Shown here: one piece after another, positions 48,101 to 61,200 of the stretch
Numbering within the stretch: the stretch's first letter is position 1
Layout of the letters: every line of letters begins with the position of its first letter
DNA from: Chrysaora quinquecirrha
Lineage: Eukaryota > Cnidaria > Scyphozoa > Semaeostomeae > Pelagiidae
Length of the DNA: 64,000 nucleotides
Direction: 5' to 3'
Assembly: GCA_014526335.1 (NCBI GenBank)
Contig: JACTAT010000006.1
Coordinates: 3,045,202-3,109,201 of the forward strand
Notes under the pieces: model-generated
Seen by the model: the letters and a program-made list of their open reading frames with translations, nothing else
Told to the model about the DNA's origin: nothing
Database searches by the model: none
Position numbers and translations under genes: made by a program

Positions 48101-51100
48101 CTACAATGCCAAGGTTGTCAAGGCCACGTTTACACGAGCAAAAATGGATCGGATCTAAAGTGGATCCGATCAACTTTTGGATCCGATCCACGTCTTGTCC
48201 GCGAACCGAATCTACTTTTGGGCCGCTTGGAAAAGCGTTCCAGTTTAGATCCGATCTACTTTCGCATCGTGTAAACAGGTGGATACGATCCAAAACTGGC
48301 TCTCTTCGAAAATATTAATATAAACTACTATAGAAATATTCAGTAACCACGCATGCATCAATTGGTAGTACCAAAAGTGGATCGGATCCATACCTCGTGT
48401 AAAATAGAACTTCTGGATCCGATCCACTTTAGATCCGATCCACTTTCTCTCGTGTAAACGTAGCCCATATGTAATTGTGTAAAAATGCTTTTGTATAATT
48501 ACGCATGGTTTTCTTACAAAAGAACTTTTTCTATATCGTAAGAAACTCTTTATGAGAACTATATGACCAGGTAGAAGAAGGGTTAATGGTCCCGCAATGA
48601 GAAAATTTATGGGACCAAGATAACTTGATAAATTTTTTGATGCTGAATTTGAAAATTGTTGGCATAAGGCTTAAAATTGTCGGAAAGCTTGGGTAAGTGG
48701 TCAGAATGGCCAAGTGGCGAGAGAGTCAAACTCGCAATCTTTTTTTTTTTTATTTTTTTAAATACTTTATTTACAGTTGGCTGATACATAATAGCTATAC
48801 TAAAGCTAATTAAAGCCAACTAAAACTAAGTTAAACAAATGTACAAGTTAAAACTACGCGGTGAATTTAGATAACAATACCCCATCCTATAAATAACCCA
48901 GACTCGGAATAAATGTTTTACACAGCCTGCAGGTGCAGTTATTGTCTGTCCACTTTCTTATCATTGATTTGAAGGCAGATATGAGTGAGGTTTGATTCCC
49001 AAGGTCAAACGAGAAGAATTTGGAGAATCGCCAGCTCTCTGTAATTCCGGCAAAACAGGGCCTCTTTTAACATAGTAACTAAATGCCCCCTAGTCCCTAT
49101 CATTGCCCACCTATTTTCATAGAGTTGCCCCCTTGTTATTTTCCAGCTCTGCACGAATGGTTGTGCATGAATTTCTAGCAAAAAGAGAAAAAGAGAAGAA
49201 TGAACTTGCCAAGACTGGACTCGCACTGTGAAAGAAAGCGCTGAAGATAAAACAATAAAACAATAAGTCCCCTTAAATTTTTTTGCCCCCCTTTGTTTTA
49301 TCCCCTTAAAAAGGTCCTGAGGCAAAAAGACAAAGGAATCACGTTGTAAGAACTTGGGAAGCACTGCTTATATCAGCTATGGGCTAATTAGTGGACCTCC
49401 CCTGTGCTAAGGACAGAAATCCATTACTTCCAAAAACAGAGTGTGTGCGTAACTAAATGAGCTAACTAATTAAACTTACCTTCCTTGTACTTAAATGCAA
49501 AATGGAACCAATCATCAGTATCATGACTAAACGTAGCCGCGAACACGGTGTTTTCTGTTCGAAGTTCCAAACTATACTTCGATTCCGGCTTGAAATAAAA
49601 CATGGCAAAACCACGCCCAGTATGGCCTCCAGTTGATATTATGAATTGTTTTGCATGGTTTAAATCGTCTCTACGACTAACACTGGCTTGTTTCGGACGT
49701 AGCCAGAACGACACAGACACTCCATTTGCACACAAAGATGGGTCACTTGCGCATTCCCCTGAAAGAAAACGTATCGATTGTTAGAAGCAGAGTCAATTGA
49801 TTCTGATCGGTCGGTTTCGGAACTTTTCCTAGTTATGTAACGAGGAACCTTGCGTCTATAAGGGTCTGGTCCCATTCCTGTTCCACCCCGTTTTCAATAC
49901 CAAGGTTCCACATCGAGCTGATACCAACAGATCATATTTCGTACATGGCTTACACGGAACCTGATGAATTGAATTGTTTATATTTGCTATCCGTACCGGT
50001 TTGGGAACACCAGAAACACCTTGAAAAGTGTCACTAGTTCGGACCGTTCCCAACAATTTCTGGACTGTTCAAGATTGGAATACTTTTAAAAGCATTCATG
50101 AAAATTAGAAAGCATTTCTAATTTGATTTAAAGCGGGAGTGAGCGTTCTGGACCCCCTGTTTGGACCTCTTGCCAGGGTCTCTGTGCCGTTTCGAGGCTG
50201 TCATGTGTATAAAAGTCTGAAAACTTGTTGGGAACTTTCTCATTCATATTTGCGAAATTTGCCAACCGCCCTCTCATGCCTGTGTGCTGGATAGTTACTG
50301 GCGACAACTTTCTGGCATGCCTTGTACACAGGCCCGCAGGAAAAACAAGTTTTCTTCACCAAACCCCAACTTTTGGGCTGAAATTTGGATTATTTGCAAT
50401 CAGGCCTGTGTACATTCGTCCAACTTGCTCCTATGATGACAGAACACAGGCCATCATGCTAACTTGTCATGTTGGACATAAATTCGGAATTTTTGGGTTT
50501 GTGGTTGCGAACCACCAAGCTTCAATCAATTAATTACAGATCCAAACAAGCACAGATCCACAAAATTCAAGTGTAAACAGGAGAGTTCCGCGGAGAGTCA
50601 AAGAAAATCGACTCCAAACGATACCGTGATTAAAGTATAGGCAAATAGGATACCGGAGACATAATTGATACCCGAACATTTTAAAATGGAACCCGAATGT
50701 ATGCCGAAATCAGAAGAAATGATACTCGAAAAGAATACCTAAAATAAGCAAAAAACCCTACCCGAATAAGCGGCTAATGTGTACCAGCCCGCACCAACGA
50801 AGAACTATCCGGATTTTCGCGTATAAATTATGCACAAAAATAAACAAAATAGATATATTGAACAAAAATACATTAACATTATATCGTTACCAGAAAAGTC
50901 ACCAATGGTAGCCCAACTCATTCTGTTCTCTGTCAGTGACAAAACTTTACCACGTTTTGAAGAGTCAGCAATTACAGCGCCATCCTTTACAAGAAGAAAA
51001 GTTTCTTGACAAAATTAAAATAATTACATAATTAAATCAGCGTCCTAGAAATTAAACGCGAACTTTAGATTTTTTGAGGGCTTTGAATTCATCCAGGGCA

Positions 51101-54100
51101 ATACGGGACATTGTTTAAGGTGCTGTGGCGTCATGGCATAATCCATGGCTGCTGGCTCGTGGTGTCAGAAACTCTGCGAGGTTGGAGTTCGAGCCCCAGC
51201 TAAGGTAGCGTCACAGCCAGGTTCGAGATCTCCATTAATTAACCAACTACTGAGATCCTAGTGCCTTGCGCTAAATACAACATTTCACCTTCACCTTCAC
51301 GCAAATTTTCTGTTGTCATTCCAACTAGGGCACTCGGGGGGCACTCCAGAAGAGCCGAAGGGCATTAAATTGTTAGTATAAGTTGAATATACGTAGTTGG
51401 TTAGATTCTCCATTTTTCGCATGGGTTGTTTACTAGGTCAAGGGTTAGACTTATTCCATGAGTCGTAGTTTTCGCTCCTTAGGCCAATCTGATAAAAACA
51501 GGTCGCTCAGAACCACTCTGAGCATTAGGCTATCCAATCCAATCAGAGACGCAAAAACCCTACACACCTACACACCTGGTTTGGAGGAAGGTTTTGGCTA
51601 AAAAATGAGAAAGGTTTTGTAGTAAAACGACTTTTCATATTTTTGCTACAGCTAAAAGAAAGAAAATCTATCTTGTCAACCCTTTGTTGGTCCCTACAGT
51701 GCTGTGATATCCTTTAGCTTAGAAAGGTGGAATCAATTTATGAAACAACCTCTTAAAACTGTAGCCTTCCTGATATTAAAGCCTGATCGCCACCTTTGTA
51801 ACACTTGTGCTAAAACATACAAGGGACGTGGGAACGTCCCTATGTACACGTTTTTGTCTCGTGCGTGCAGGAGTCTGTCTGGCTGTTTTTCGGCAATTTT
51901 ATATTATGTTAAAATGAAGAAGGTTGGTTACAAAAATTTCAGGTTTGGAGGAAGGTCAATAACTTTTTGCAACTCTGAATCCAATTTTAAAAAGTAAATA
52001 GTTGTTGCTGTTGCTTAAGGTTGTCGTTGATGTTTGCGAAGAGTGGGACATACGTAATGAGTCTAGTTAAGCGTTAGACTTATTACATTCGTCGTAGCCT
52101 ACGCTCCTCCACACTACACCACCCCGCTCCACTCTGAGGAAACAGCTGTATGTTGTTGTAGTTGTTAGAAGCTGTTTCCGAAAGAGTGGGAGGAAGGTAA
52201 TAAGTCTAGTCAAGCGCAAAGAACATTACAAGACATTTGTTTTCAACCATCAGCCCAAGATACTGCTGCAGCATTCAGCACACTTTGATTTAAATCATGA
52301 GGTTGTATTGCTGAAAAATTTGCTATCATCTCGAAATGTCTAGAAAAGGGACTTCGCCATGAAGGGAAGAAACGTCGCGAGAAGATACTTTCGCGACTCA
52401 GAAAAAAGGCGAAATGTTTGGAATTAACTATCGCGAATCAAGAAAATGGGAAGTTTCGCGGGAAAAACGTTCGCGCTTCGCAGAACGAACAGTACGTTTT
52501 ATGGGAATAAACTCCAGCCAATTTAACCTTTTCGCCAACCTCTTGTTAAAGAAACTTTCGCTGCAATTAACTTTTGCAAAATTTGTACTTTGTATTTTCG
52601 CGCATAAAGAATGATTAGAACACAACTATACCTTAAGTACAGCATTCTTTAGATGGGCTAAAATCTCAGGTGATATTGCTACGCCTGAATTGTCAATGAC
52701 ATTATCAAACGGATAACAATATTTGGCATTTTGGTAACCTTTTCCACATGAATCTTTGGCACTGAAACTGCTTGGCAAATCTTGACTTTGAGGCTGAGAT
52801 TCTTCTTGAGCTTGTTCTTGAGGTTGTTCTTGAAGAAGAAAAATAGAAATGCTTCGACAATGAAATTACGAGGCGGATATTAATACATACAGTGGCATAG
52901 GGTGGAGGGAAGGGAGAAGCAAGTGGTACATCCTCGATTATTCGAACCTCGATTATCCGAACCTCGTTTACACTTTTTTTTCAATAAGCAACTTTACTTT
53001 GGTCCAGCCCTCAAGAGTTGCTTAACATATCTAGGATTTCAGCCGTCACAGAATGCCTGGTACCCCCTAAAACCTCTTATTTTGGCTCTTTTCTGGCTTC
53101 TCAATGTAACTGTCAAGTCTGCAAGGATGTACAGTATAAAGAAAGCTATTTCACCAGAAATTTTAGCACAATCTCAGCTCTGGTTGCTTATTGAACAGTT
53201 GCTTATTAAAAAAAGAGTGTATCCGAACCTAAATTTCCCGAAATGGAAAAATTTCTTAACCCTCAACCAAATGTAAGCCTCATTGCTTCAAATCTTTGTC
53301 CCATTAAATTACTGTATTATTTTAACCATTAACTATATTAAATCATTTTATCGTACGTTTTAACCGATTTTTAACATTTTCAGAAACAATAACATTTCTT
53401 CGGTTGTACAGTAGCTGTATTGTAGCTACTTCGCATCAAAAAATTTCTACCACAGTCGTCTGGAATCCATTTGAGCAATTGTTAAGTACCTCTGGGCGGA
53501 AAGAATAAGCTTGAAAGGAATTTTAGCAAGAGGAATTGTCGTCCTCGATTATCCGAATTTTTGGCATATCCGAACGACCGTCCGTAAAATTAAGTTCAAC
53601 CTGTTCGGATAATCGAGGATAGACTGTAATAAATGGCGAGATATCAAATTTAACTACGAATGTACCTATAGATGAAATTTACTGCGCGCAGCATTCGAGT
53701 ACGCCCCTAGGTACTGATGACGCCCGCTACACCACTGTAGTAATATCTAGTATCTTAGCCGTTTTACACAATTATGCTCATTCAACGAATACACTTTTTT
53801 ATGAGAATACTCCGGCTCAAAATCGCTGAAATTCAAGAATTATCTAAGTGAAATCCAATGCTCAAGCGAAGATATATTTTCTCTGCGTTTTCTCACAAAG
53901 CCCAAAAATGTGGTTGTTACGCTATATATTCTAAAACACGCACAGAGTTGAATATGCAGAAAAACCTACAATCCTGGACAAATTTTAGGAGAGGCCTACA
54001 AAATTTTAGTCTCCCTCTAGTTAAGGTTGGACCCCCAACCCCAAAAAATCAAAGACTTGGGAGAACTTTCGTTTGCGTGTCTGCTCCCTGTGCTTTCATT

Positions 54101-55260
54101 TGAAAACAAAATTGACTTTCAAAGTAGGAGCATTTAGCAAATAATCAAGTATTTATTACGCAATGTAGTCGGAAATTACTAGTGTCTCCTAACCTTTCCC
54201 AGAAGTGTAGGACTGCAATTTATGAAATGGACGGAGTTGAAATCGTATTCATGTCGTATTTCTAGATTAGGTTTTTTATTAAATAGAAAATAATGAAGAC
54301 TTAACTTGGCATTTATAGTTTAGAAATATCGAGAATCAGCAAAAATTGTGATATTCTTATAAAAGTGTACATTTTTACCTTCTTCGTGAGGATGTTCCTG
54401 AGTTTGTTCTTGAGCTTGGTCCTGAGCAGATTCTTGAGGATGTTCCTGAGTTTGTTCTTGAGCTTGGTCCTGAGTAGATTCTTGAGGATGCTCCTGAGTT
54501 TGTTCTTGAGCTTGGTCCTGAGCAGATTCTTGAGGATGTTCCTGAGTTTGTTCTTGAGCTTGGTCCTGAGCAGATTCTTGAGGATGTTCCTGAACTTGTT
54601 CTTGAGCTTGGCCTTGAGCAGATTCTTGAGGATGTTCCTGAGATTGTTCTTGAGCTTGGTTTTGAGCAGATTCTTGAGGATGTTCCTGAGCTTGTTCTTG
54701 AGCTTGGTCCTGAGCAGATTCTTGAGGATGTTCCTGAGTTTGTTCTTGAGCTTGGTCCTGAGCAGATTCTTGAGGATGTTCCTGAGCTTGTTCTTGAGCT
54801 TGGCCTTGAGCAGATTCTTGAGGATGTTCCTGAGATTGTTCTTGAGCTTGGTCTTGAGCAGATTCTTGAGGATGTTCCTGAGCTTGTTCTTGAGCTTGGC
54901 CTTGAGCAGATTCTTGAGGATGTTCTTGAGATTGTTCTTGAGCTTGGCCTTGAGCAGATTCTTGAGGATGTTCCTGAGATTGTTCTTGAGCTTGGTCTTG
55001 AGCAGATTCTTGAGGATGTTCCTGAGCTTGTTCTTGAGCTTGGCCTTGAGCAGATTCTTGAGGATGTTCCTGAGATTGTTCTTGAGCTTGGTCTTGAGCA
55101 GATTCTTGAGGATGTTCCTGAGCTTGTTCTTGAGCTTGGCCTTGAGCAGATTCTTGAGGATGCTCTTGAGTTTGTTCTTGAGCTTGGTCCTGAGCAGATT
55201 CTTGAGGAAAAAATAAAAATAAAGTAAAAAAAAAAAAAATAACAATAAAAATAAAATAAA

Positions 55261-55291
<31 letters not shown>

Positions 55292-58200
55292 TAAAAATAA
55301 AAATAAAAATAAAAATAAAAATAAAAATAAAAATAAAAATAAAAATAAAAATAAAATTAAAGTAAAATAAAAATAAAACTAATAAAACAAATAAAATTTT
55401 AAAAAATCAAAAAAATGAAAACGAAAATAAAAAAATTAGAATTAACATTAAAATCAAAACTAAAATTCATGCTAAAGTTAACATTTTACAACTAAGCAAA
55501 TTAAAACCATAATTATCCCTTAATATCGAATGCAAATCGATATAAAATAAGAAAGTTTTGTTACCAGTAAATATGCTGTGTATTTCTTTTTGTGACAAAG
55601 CTCTGTACCAAATGGCAAGATTCTTCATTTTAAAAATAGCAAACTGACGTTCCTCATGATTAGGTCTTCCAATTGTCATGTGTGTCCAGTGATCACGTTT
55701 GAATTTTCCAGTTTTCCCCTCTTCATTTTCTTCCGTAATTGTCCATTCTCGTAAAAAGAGAGGCCATAATCTGCATGCAATGAAATAACGTTAAAACCAA
55801 CACCTTTCAATCAGGGTAGAAAATTGTCCAATGAAAATAAAAATACAGTTGACTTGACATCCGCTATCTCGAACATTCACTATCTCGAACGATTTTCCAT
55901 TTCCCCTCGTTTTGGTATAAGGGTTTGCATAGAAAAATCATCCGCTATCTCGAACCCCGTTATCTCGAACATTCGCTGTCTCGAACCATTTTTGATTTCC
56001 CATGGAGGAATACCAGCTCTTTATCTCGAACTTTGCCAAATTTTCTGCTGAACTGGATAAAGAGACAGGATGAAAATATGTATAAGCTCGCCTAGCGGAG
56101 CGGGAATGGCAACAGCTAAGTGATATGCTGCCCATGTATAAAATAGATGAAGCTGTTCTCTTTCGAGATGTGCTGCATCGCCATTATCTCAATTTCACCA
56201 ATAGTAGGGATGAAACCAGATGAGCTTTGACTCCTATGTAAAAAATACCTGACTTGTTTGATGAAATTTGGGATCAGTAACCCTGCATGTTAATAGGGGT
56301 TCCTTTTCTGGGGAATCGATTAGCACCAAAAAGATTAACCCAGTCGCATTTAGCTACGGTCATTGACACCAAGCTCATTGTCACTAACCTCCTTCCATAC
56401 AAAGGTCACTCAACGTGAAAAGTAGTGTTTTTACGGTCACTAACAGTGTCTTTTACTTGGCATGTATAGAACGTTAAAAGACTGCGTCTGTCCTTAATTC
56501 ACTGTGACCAACGTCATTCTCCACTTGAAGCACTGTAAATGCTAAAGATTTTCCCACTTCATGACTAAGCTATTCGTGCAGACAGTCACTGATAAGTCAA
56601 AACTAAGCAGTCTAAAAGCTTCAAAATGTTCATGCCATACCTCGGTGGGAAAACACTTCCCCAAACCATGCTTGGATACAATACAACTATACGCATTCGT
56701 CATGCATACTTGGACCATCTCATTCACGTCAGTTTTTTAACAGTGGAGCTTTCTTCTCGCCAATCAAGGCAACATAAGATACCACTTTATTGACTTTTCT
56801 AGCAGTGATCGTGTCCTCTAATCAAACTAATTTATTCTTTAGAATGACCCCCTTCATAAACAACTGTTGCAAGGCGGAGGTCCAAAGTGACCCGCGGAGC
56901 GCAAAAGCCCGCGCCGAGGCGCGCAAAAAATACATAATATGCTAAATAAGTTATTAAGCCCCCGCTCTCTAATAAGCCCCCTTCTCTAATAAGTCCCCCC
57001 TAAAAACTTCCAAAATGAAATAAGCCCCCCCCGGGGCTAAACAAAGCTTTTACGGTTAATGAGTGTGTCCTTCAGTTTGGCAAGAATATCAGTTCTGAGT
57101 ACGAGAAATTTTATACGGTCGAACTTAATCCAAAACTTGTTTGAATTAAATTCAACACGACCTAAAAACGGTCTTAAAAAGTGCCCTTAGAAAAATAAGC
57201 ACAGAACTGACCTACGACAAAAGATAGAATAAGCTAATAAAAATAACGTCACTCTTACTTTTCTTGAACGTAAACGCAACTGTGAACCAATCTTCTGGTA
57301 TGTCCCCCTCTCCTCTATAGTAAAGAGAGTATTGTACTTCTGACGTCTTCAGCTGTAAGATAAATCCAGATTTTTCAGAGGTATATCTAAATGCAAAGCC
57401 CCTGGTTTTCCTCTCTTGTCCTCCAGTCGAGATTATATACTGTTCTGGGTTGCCACTCCAAGCACTATATCGGATACTGTTTGGTGAGATTTTCATGTCA
57501 AACATAACAGTAAGACCCTCAGTACACTGTTCTGGGTCTGACAAGCATTCCCCTGAAGAAAAAAAAGAATTTTGATTACGTAAAGCTGCGGCTACAAGTG
57601 CGAATTTCTGCTTGAAATGGCGACAGAAACGTGCTAAAAAATAGTCGCCGTGACCGGAAAACTTAAAGTCGCAAGTGTTACGAGTGAAAGCTATTCGAAC
57701 ACGATCGCAGAACATTGGTTTGAAAATTGCAAGAAACAGCGGAAACACTTTTATGGACATAATTAAAAGCTTTTTTCGTCCCACACTCCTCAGAGTATAA
57801 ACTTCAGAAACAGACCGAAACACTTGAAAAAGGCGGATTTTATACCTAGATGCGGATCGAAATCAGAAAGCGAAGTCAAATTGGCATTCTGTTTTAAACA
57901 CCAATCAGCTTGACGAATACAGCGGGGTGATCGATAGAATCAATGATTTGGGTGAACCTTTCAGCACATGTTTTGGCCCAATAATGTCGCAGAATGTAGC
58001 CGGTTTTTTCATACTGGCGACGCAAAACATTGCATTGTTTTCGCACGCTTTTCTTACAATTTTATAGGATCTATTCAGCGCAAGTTAAAGCCGGATCTCC
58101 ACTAGGCGGAAAATGTAAAAGCTGAAAAATTTCCTGTGATCTAATTGGCCAATTGAAATTGTCCCCGCGGAAAATGTCGACGAGCGAAAAGTAGAAAGAG

Positions 58201-61200
58201 ATCCTACTTTTCGCGGCTCGACATTTTTCCGCTGAAAGGTATCCAACCGAATTCATTTAATTTCTGATGAAATACAGCTACAAAACAACACAGAGAACAA
58301 GATGGCCGAATTTTCAAGTCAGCAAGAAGGGCAACATGTCTCAAGTTCACGGCAGCCATTATGTAACTGCTTAAAAGCTCCCAAAGCAAAATCAAGTGGA
58401 GATCTTGTATTCCCTTCCGCCGCGGAAAATTGTCGCACGAAAAGTCGCCCGCCGCGACATTTTTGCATCTAGTGGAGATCCGGCTTAATTGACGCAGCAC
58501 TTTCTCACAGCAATTCTGTCGCAGCGTCTAGCCACCATCAGGGTTCTTCATGACAGGAAAATTTCAGGGGTGTCGTGGTTTGAAATACAAGGCCAGCCAC
58601 AGATTGTTCTTGGCTTGCTCTTAATTTTGGCGAAAACTTAGTTCTGAAAAAAAGACGGCTGGCTTTAATATGAAATACTTGACTCACCCTCATAATCGCC
58701 TAAATCGGCGGACGCCCCAGCGGTCAACAAATCAAGAAATGATCCTTCTCCCTCTCGAATTTTCGCTCCCTTGAAAATGAGAGATAGAATAAGTAAAAAC
58801 ATTACAGCATATGGAAGAAATTCGCTACAACAACTGGGTCAAATTTCACTTTTTTTGAGTTTGAATAGTGTTAACATCGCGTCGAAGATGGCGGTAGTGG
58901 AATTTCAAGCAACAATGTGGTCTAGAAAGCCTTATACTGCTCCCATATTCGGCTTGTTACTACCCATAATATAATGTCTATGGACGGTCTGTTCTTATAT
59001 TATAAGAGTGTGGGTTTGTAAAATCTGGGCGTCACATCCCCGTCCATCCATAGGTCATGTACAAACAGACAGCCACTATGGATGAATAAAACCATATTAA
59101 GGAGTATAAAGAAAAACACAACGCCTACAAAAGGTGGATGTTAACAAATAAAGGCAAAGATTATGAAAGATATAAGAATATAAGAAATGCAACTAAAAGC
59201 AAAATCCGAAGCCAAATTCAGAAATTTGAGACAGACCTTGCCAAAAATTCTAAAAATAATTGCAAAAGCTTTTGGCGTTATGTAAATTCAAAATTGAAGA
59301 CAAAGACGAAGGTTCCTGATCTTAAAATCGATAACACCAAAACTACAAATTCAGAACAGGAAAAGGCAGACTTGTTAAATGCATTCTTTCAGTCCGTGTT
59401 TTGTAAAGAAGATACGCCTGTAACGTCGAAAACAAACAAAGAACGGCAATTTGATGGCTTGTCGTTTACTAACATTCAATTTACTGAGGAAAAGTTCATA
59501 CATTACTAAGAGAATTAAATACATCGAAAACAGCCGGGCCAGATGAAATACATCCTAGAGTCCTTAAAGAGTTATCAGATAAGGTTGCATATCCTATCCA
59601 TTTAATATTTCAATCCAGTTTTTCTTGTGGTCATGTCCCAGAAATGTGGAAGCTTGCAAACGTTTCTCCAGTTTATAAAAAGGAGCGAAGGACGAAAAGG
59701 AAAATTATAGACCTATCAGTTTGACTTCAGTAATTTGTAGGATTATGGAAAAATAATCAAAGAACAAATTGTAGATTATCTAACTTTCAACAACTTATTT
59801 TCGCCGGATCAGTATGGGTTTCGGCATCAAAGATCGTGCCTACAACAACTACTTGAAGCGTTAGAAGATTGGACCGCTTACCTTGATAACGGAGATCATG
59901 TGGATATTATCTATTTCGACTTCGCTAAAGCGTTTGATTCGGTACCACACAAACGATTATTAAACAAGTTAAGACTTTATGGTATCAGTGGTAATCTCTA
60001 TGATTGGATTGGGAGCTTTTTAGAAAATCGGAAGCAGAGAGTTGTTTTAAACGGATGCAAATCTGATTGGGTGACAGTAACCAGTGGAGTCCCCAGGGCA
60101 GTGTACTTGGACCTTTACTATTTCTGTTATTTGTCAACGACCTGACCAGTCATATCGAGTTCTGCAAGGTTAAAATGTTTGCAGATGATATTAAATTGTA
60201 TGCAAAGGAAAAAGGAAACCATTCCAAAATTCAGAGGGACATAAAAAATCTGTGACTGGTCGAAAACGCAGCAGCTACCTATAAACCCGCAAAATGTAAA
60301 TTTTACGACTTGGAAATTGCAACGACAGTTTTCAAAGATATACCTTAACAATTAATAATGGTACCCCAGTAGAGATCTCGAAAGTTGAAGAAATGAAAGA
60401 CCTTGGTGTCATCATTGACAGTAAATTAAAATTCGATAAACATATCTCTGAAATATGCAGAAAAGCACAAGGTGTACTAGCATCAATTAAGAGAACAATG
60501 ACGTTTATGGACACAGAAGTTTTATCAATCTTTATAAAAGTCTTGTTAGACCACTACTCGAATCATCCGTTCCTGTATGGAATCCCTATCTCAAAAAGCA
60601 TGAAAAACAACTTGAATCTATACAAAGACGAGCAACAAAACTAGTACGTAGCATCAGCCATCTGTCATATAATGAGAGACTACGAATTTTAAAATTGCCA
60701 ACTCTGCTTTACAGAAGGAGACGAGGGATATGATAACAACATTTAAATTATTTCATGGTCTTATTGATACTGAGAGCTCTAGATTCTTCAAGATAAACAA
60801 TAATAGAACAAGAGGACACGAATTCAAAATAGTCGTAAACAAGTCAAGGCTGGACATAAGAAAACACTTTTTCTCACAGAGAGTCATCAATGAATGGAAT
60901 TCATTGAAAAAAGAAATAGTAAATGCTGATAATGTACTGAATTTTGAAAAACTATATGACAGTTTCCGTCGCGATGAAAAATATAACTTTTGTACTAACT
61001 GATTAATTTAAATGCTTAAACTCAGGGTTTTATAGGCGTTAGCCTTTTGCCCCTTAATTACATTTATATTATATTATATTATATTATTATGTACCCCCTC
61101 CCCGGGGGGACTGTTTGTTGAAATATACGATTCCAAAACAGTTTCATTATAACCAAGCCTTGCATAGTCATTAGCTGAAAAAATCGATACTTTTGAAACA

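Noticed and set aside
48685..48725. tRNA gene candidate (GGCCAAGTGGCGAGAGAGTC)
   Set aside because: Only part of a tRNA fold can be drawn, no B box follows before the poly-T, so at best a retroposon target or fragment.
54313..55245. Long Leu/Lys-rich frame (minus) and Leu/Phe-rich frame at 54365-55216 (plus)
   Set aside because: Both come from the 48-bp repeat. Only the Gln/Glu frame agrees with splice phases and with the next exon.
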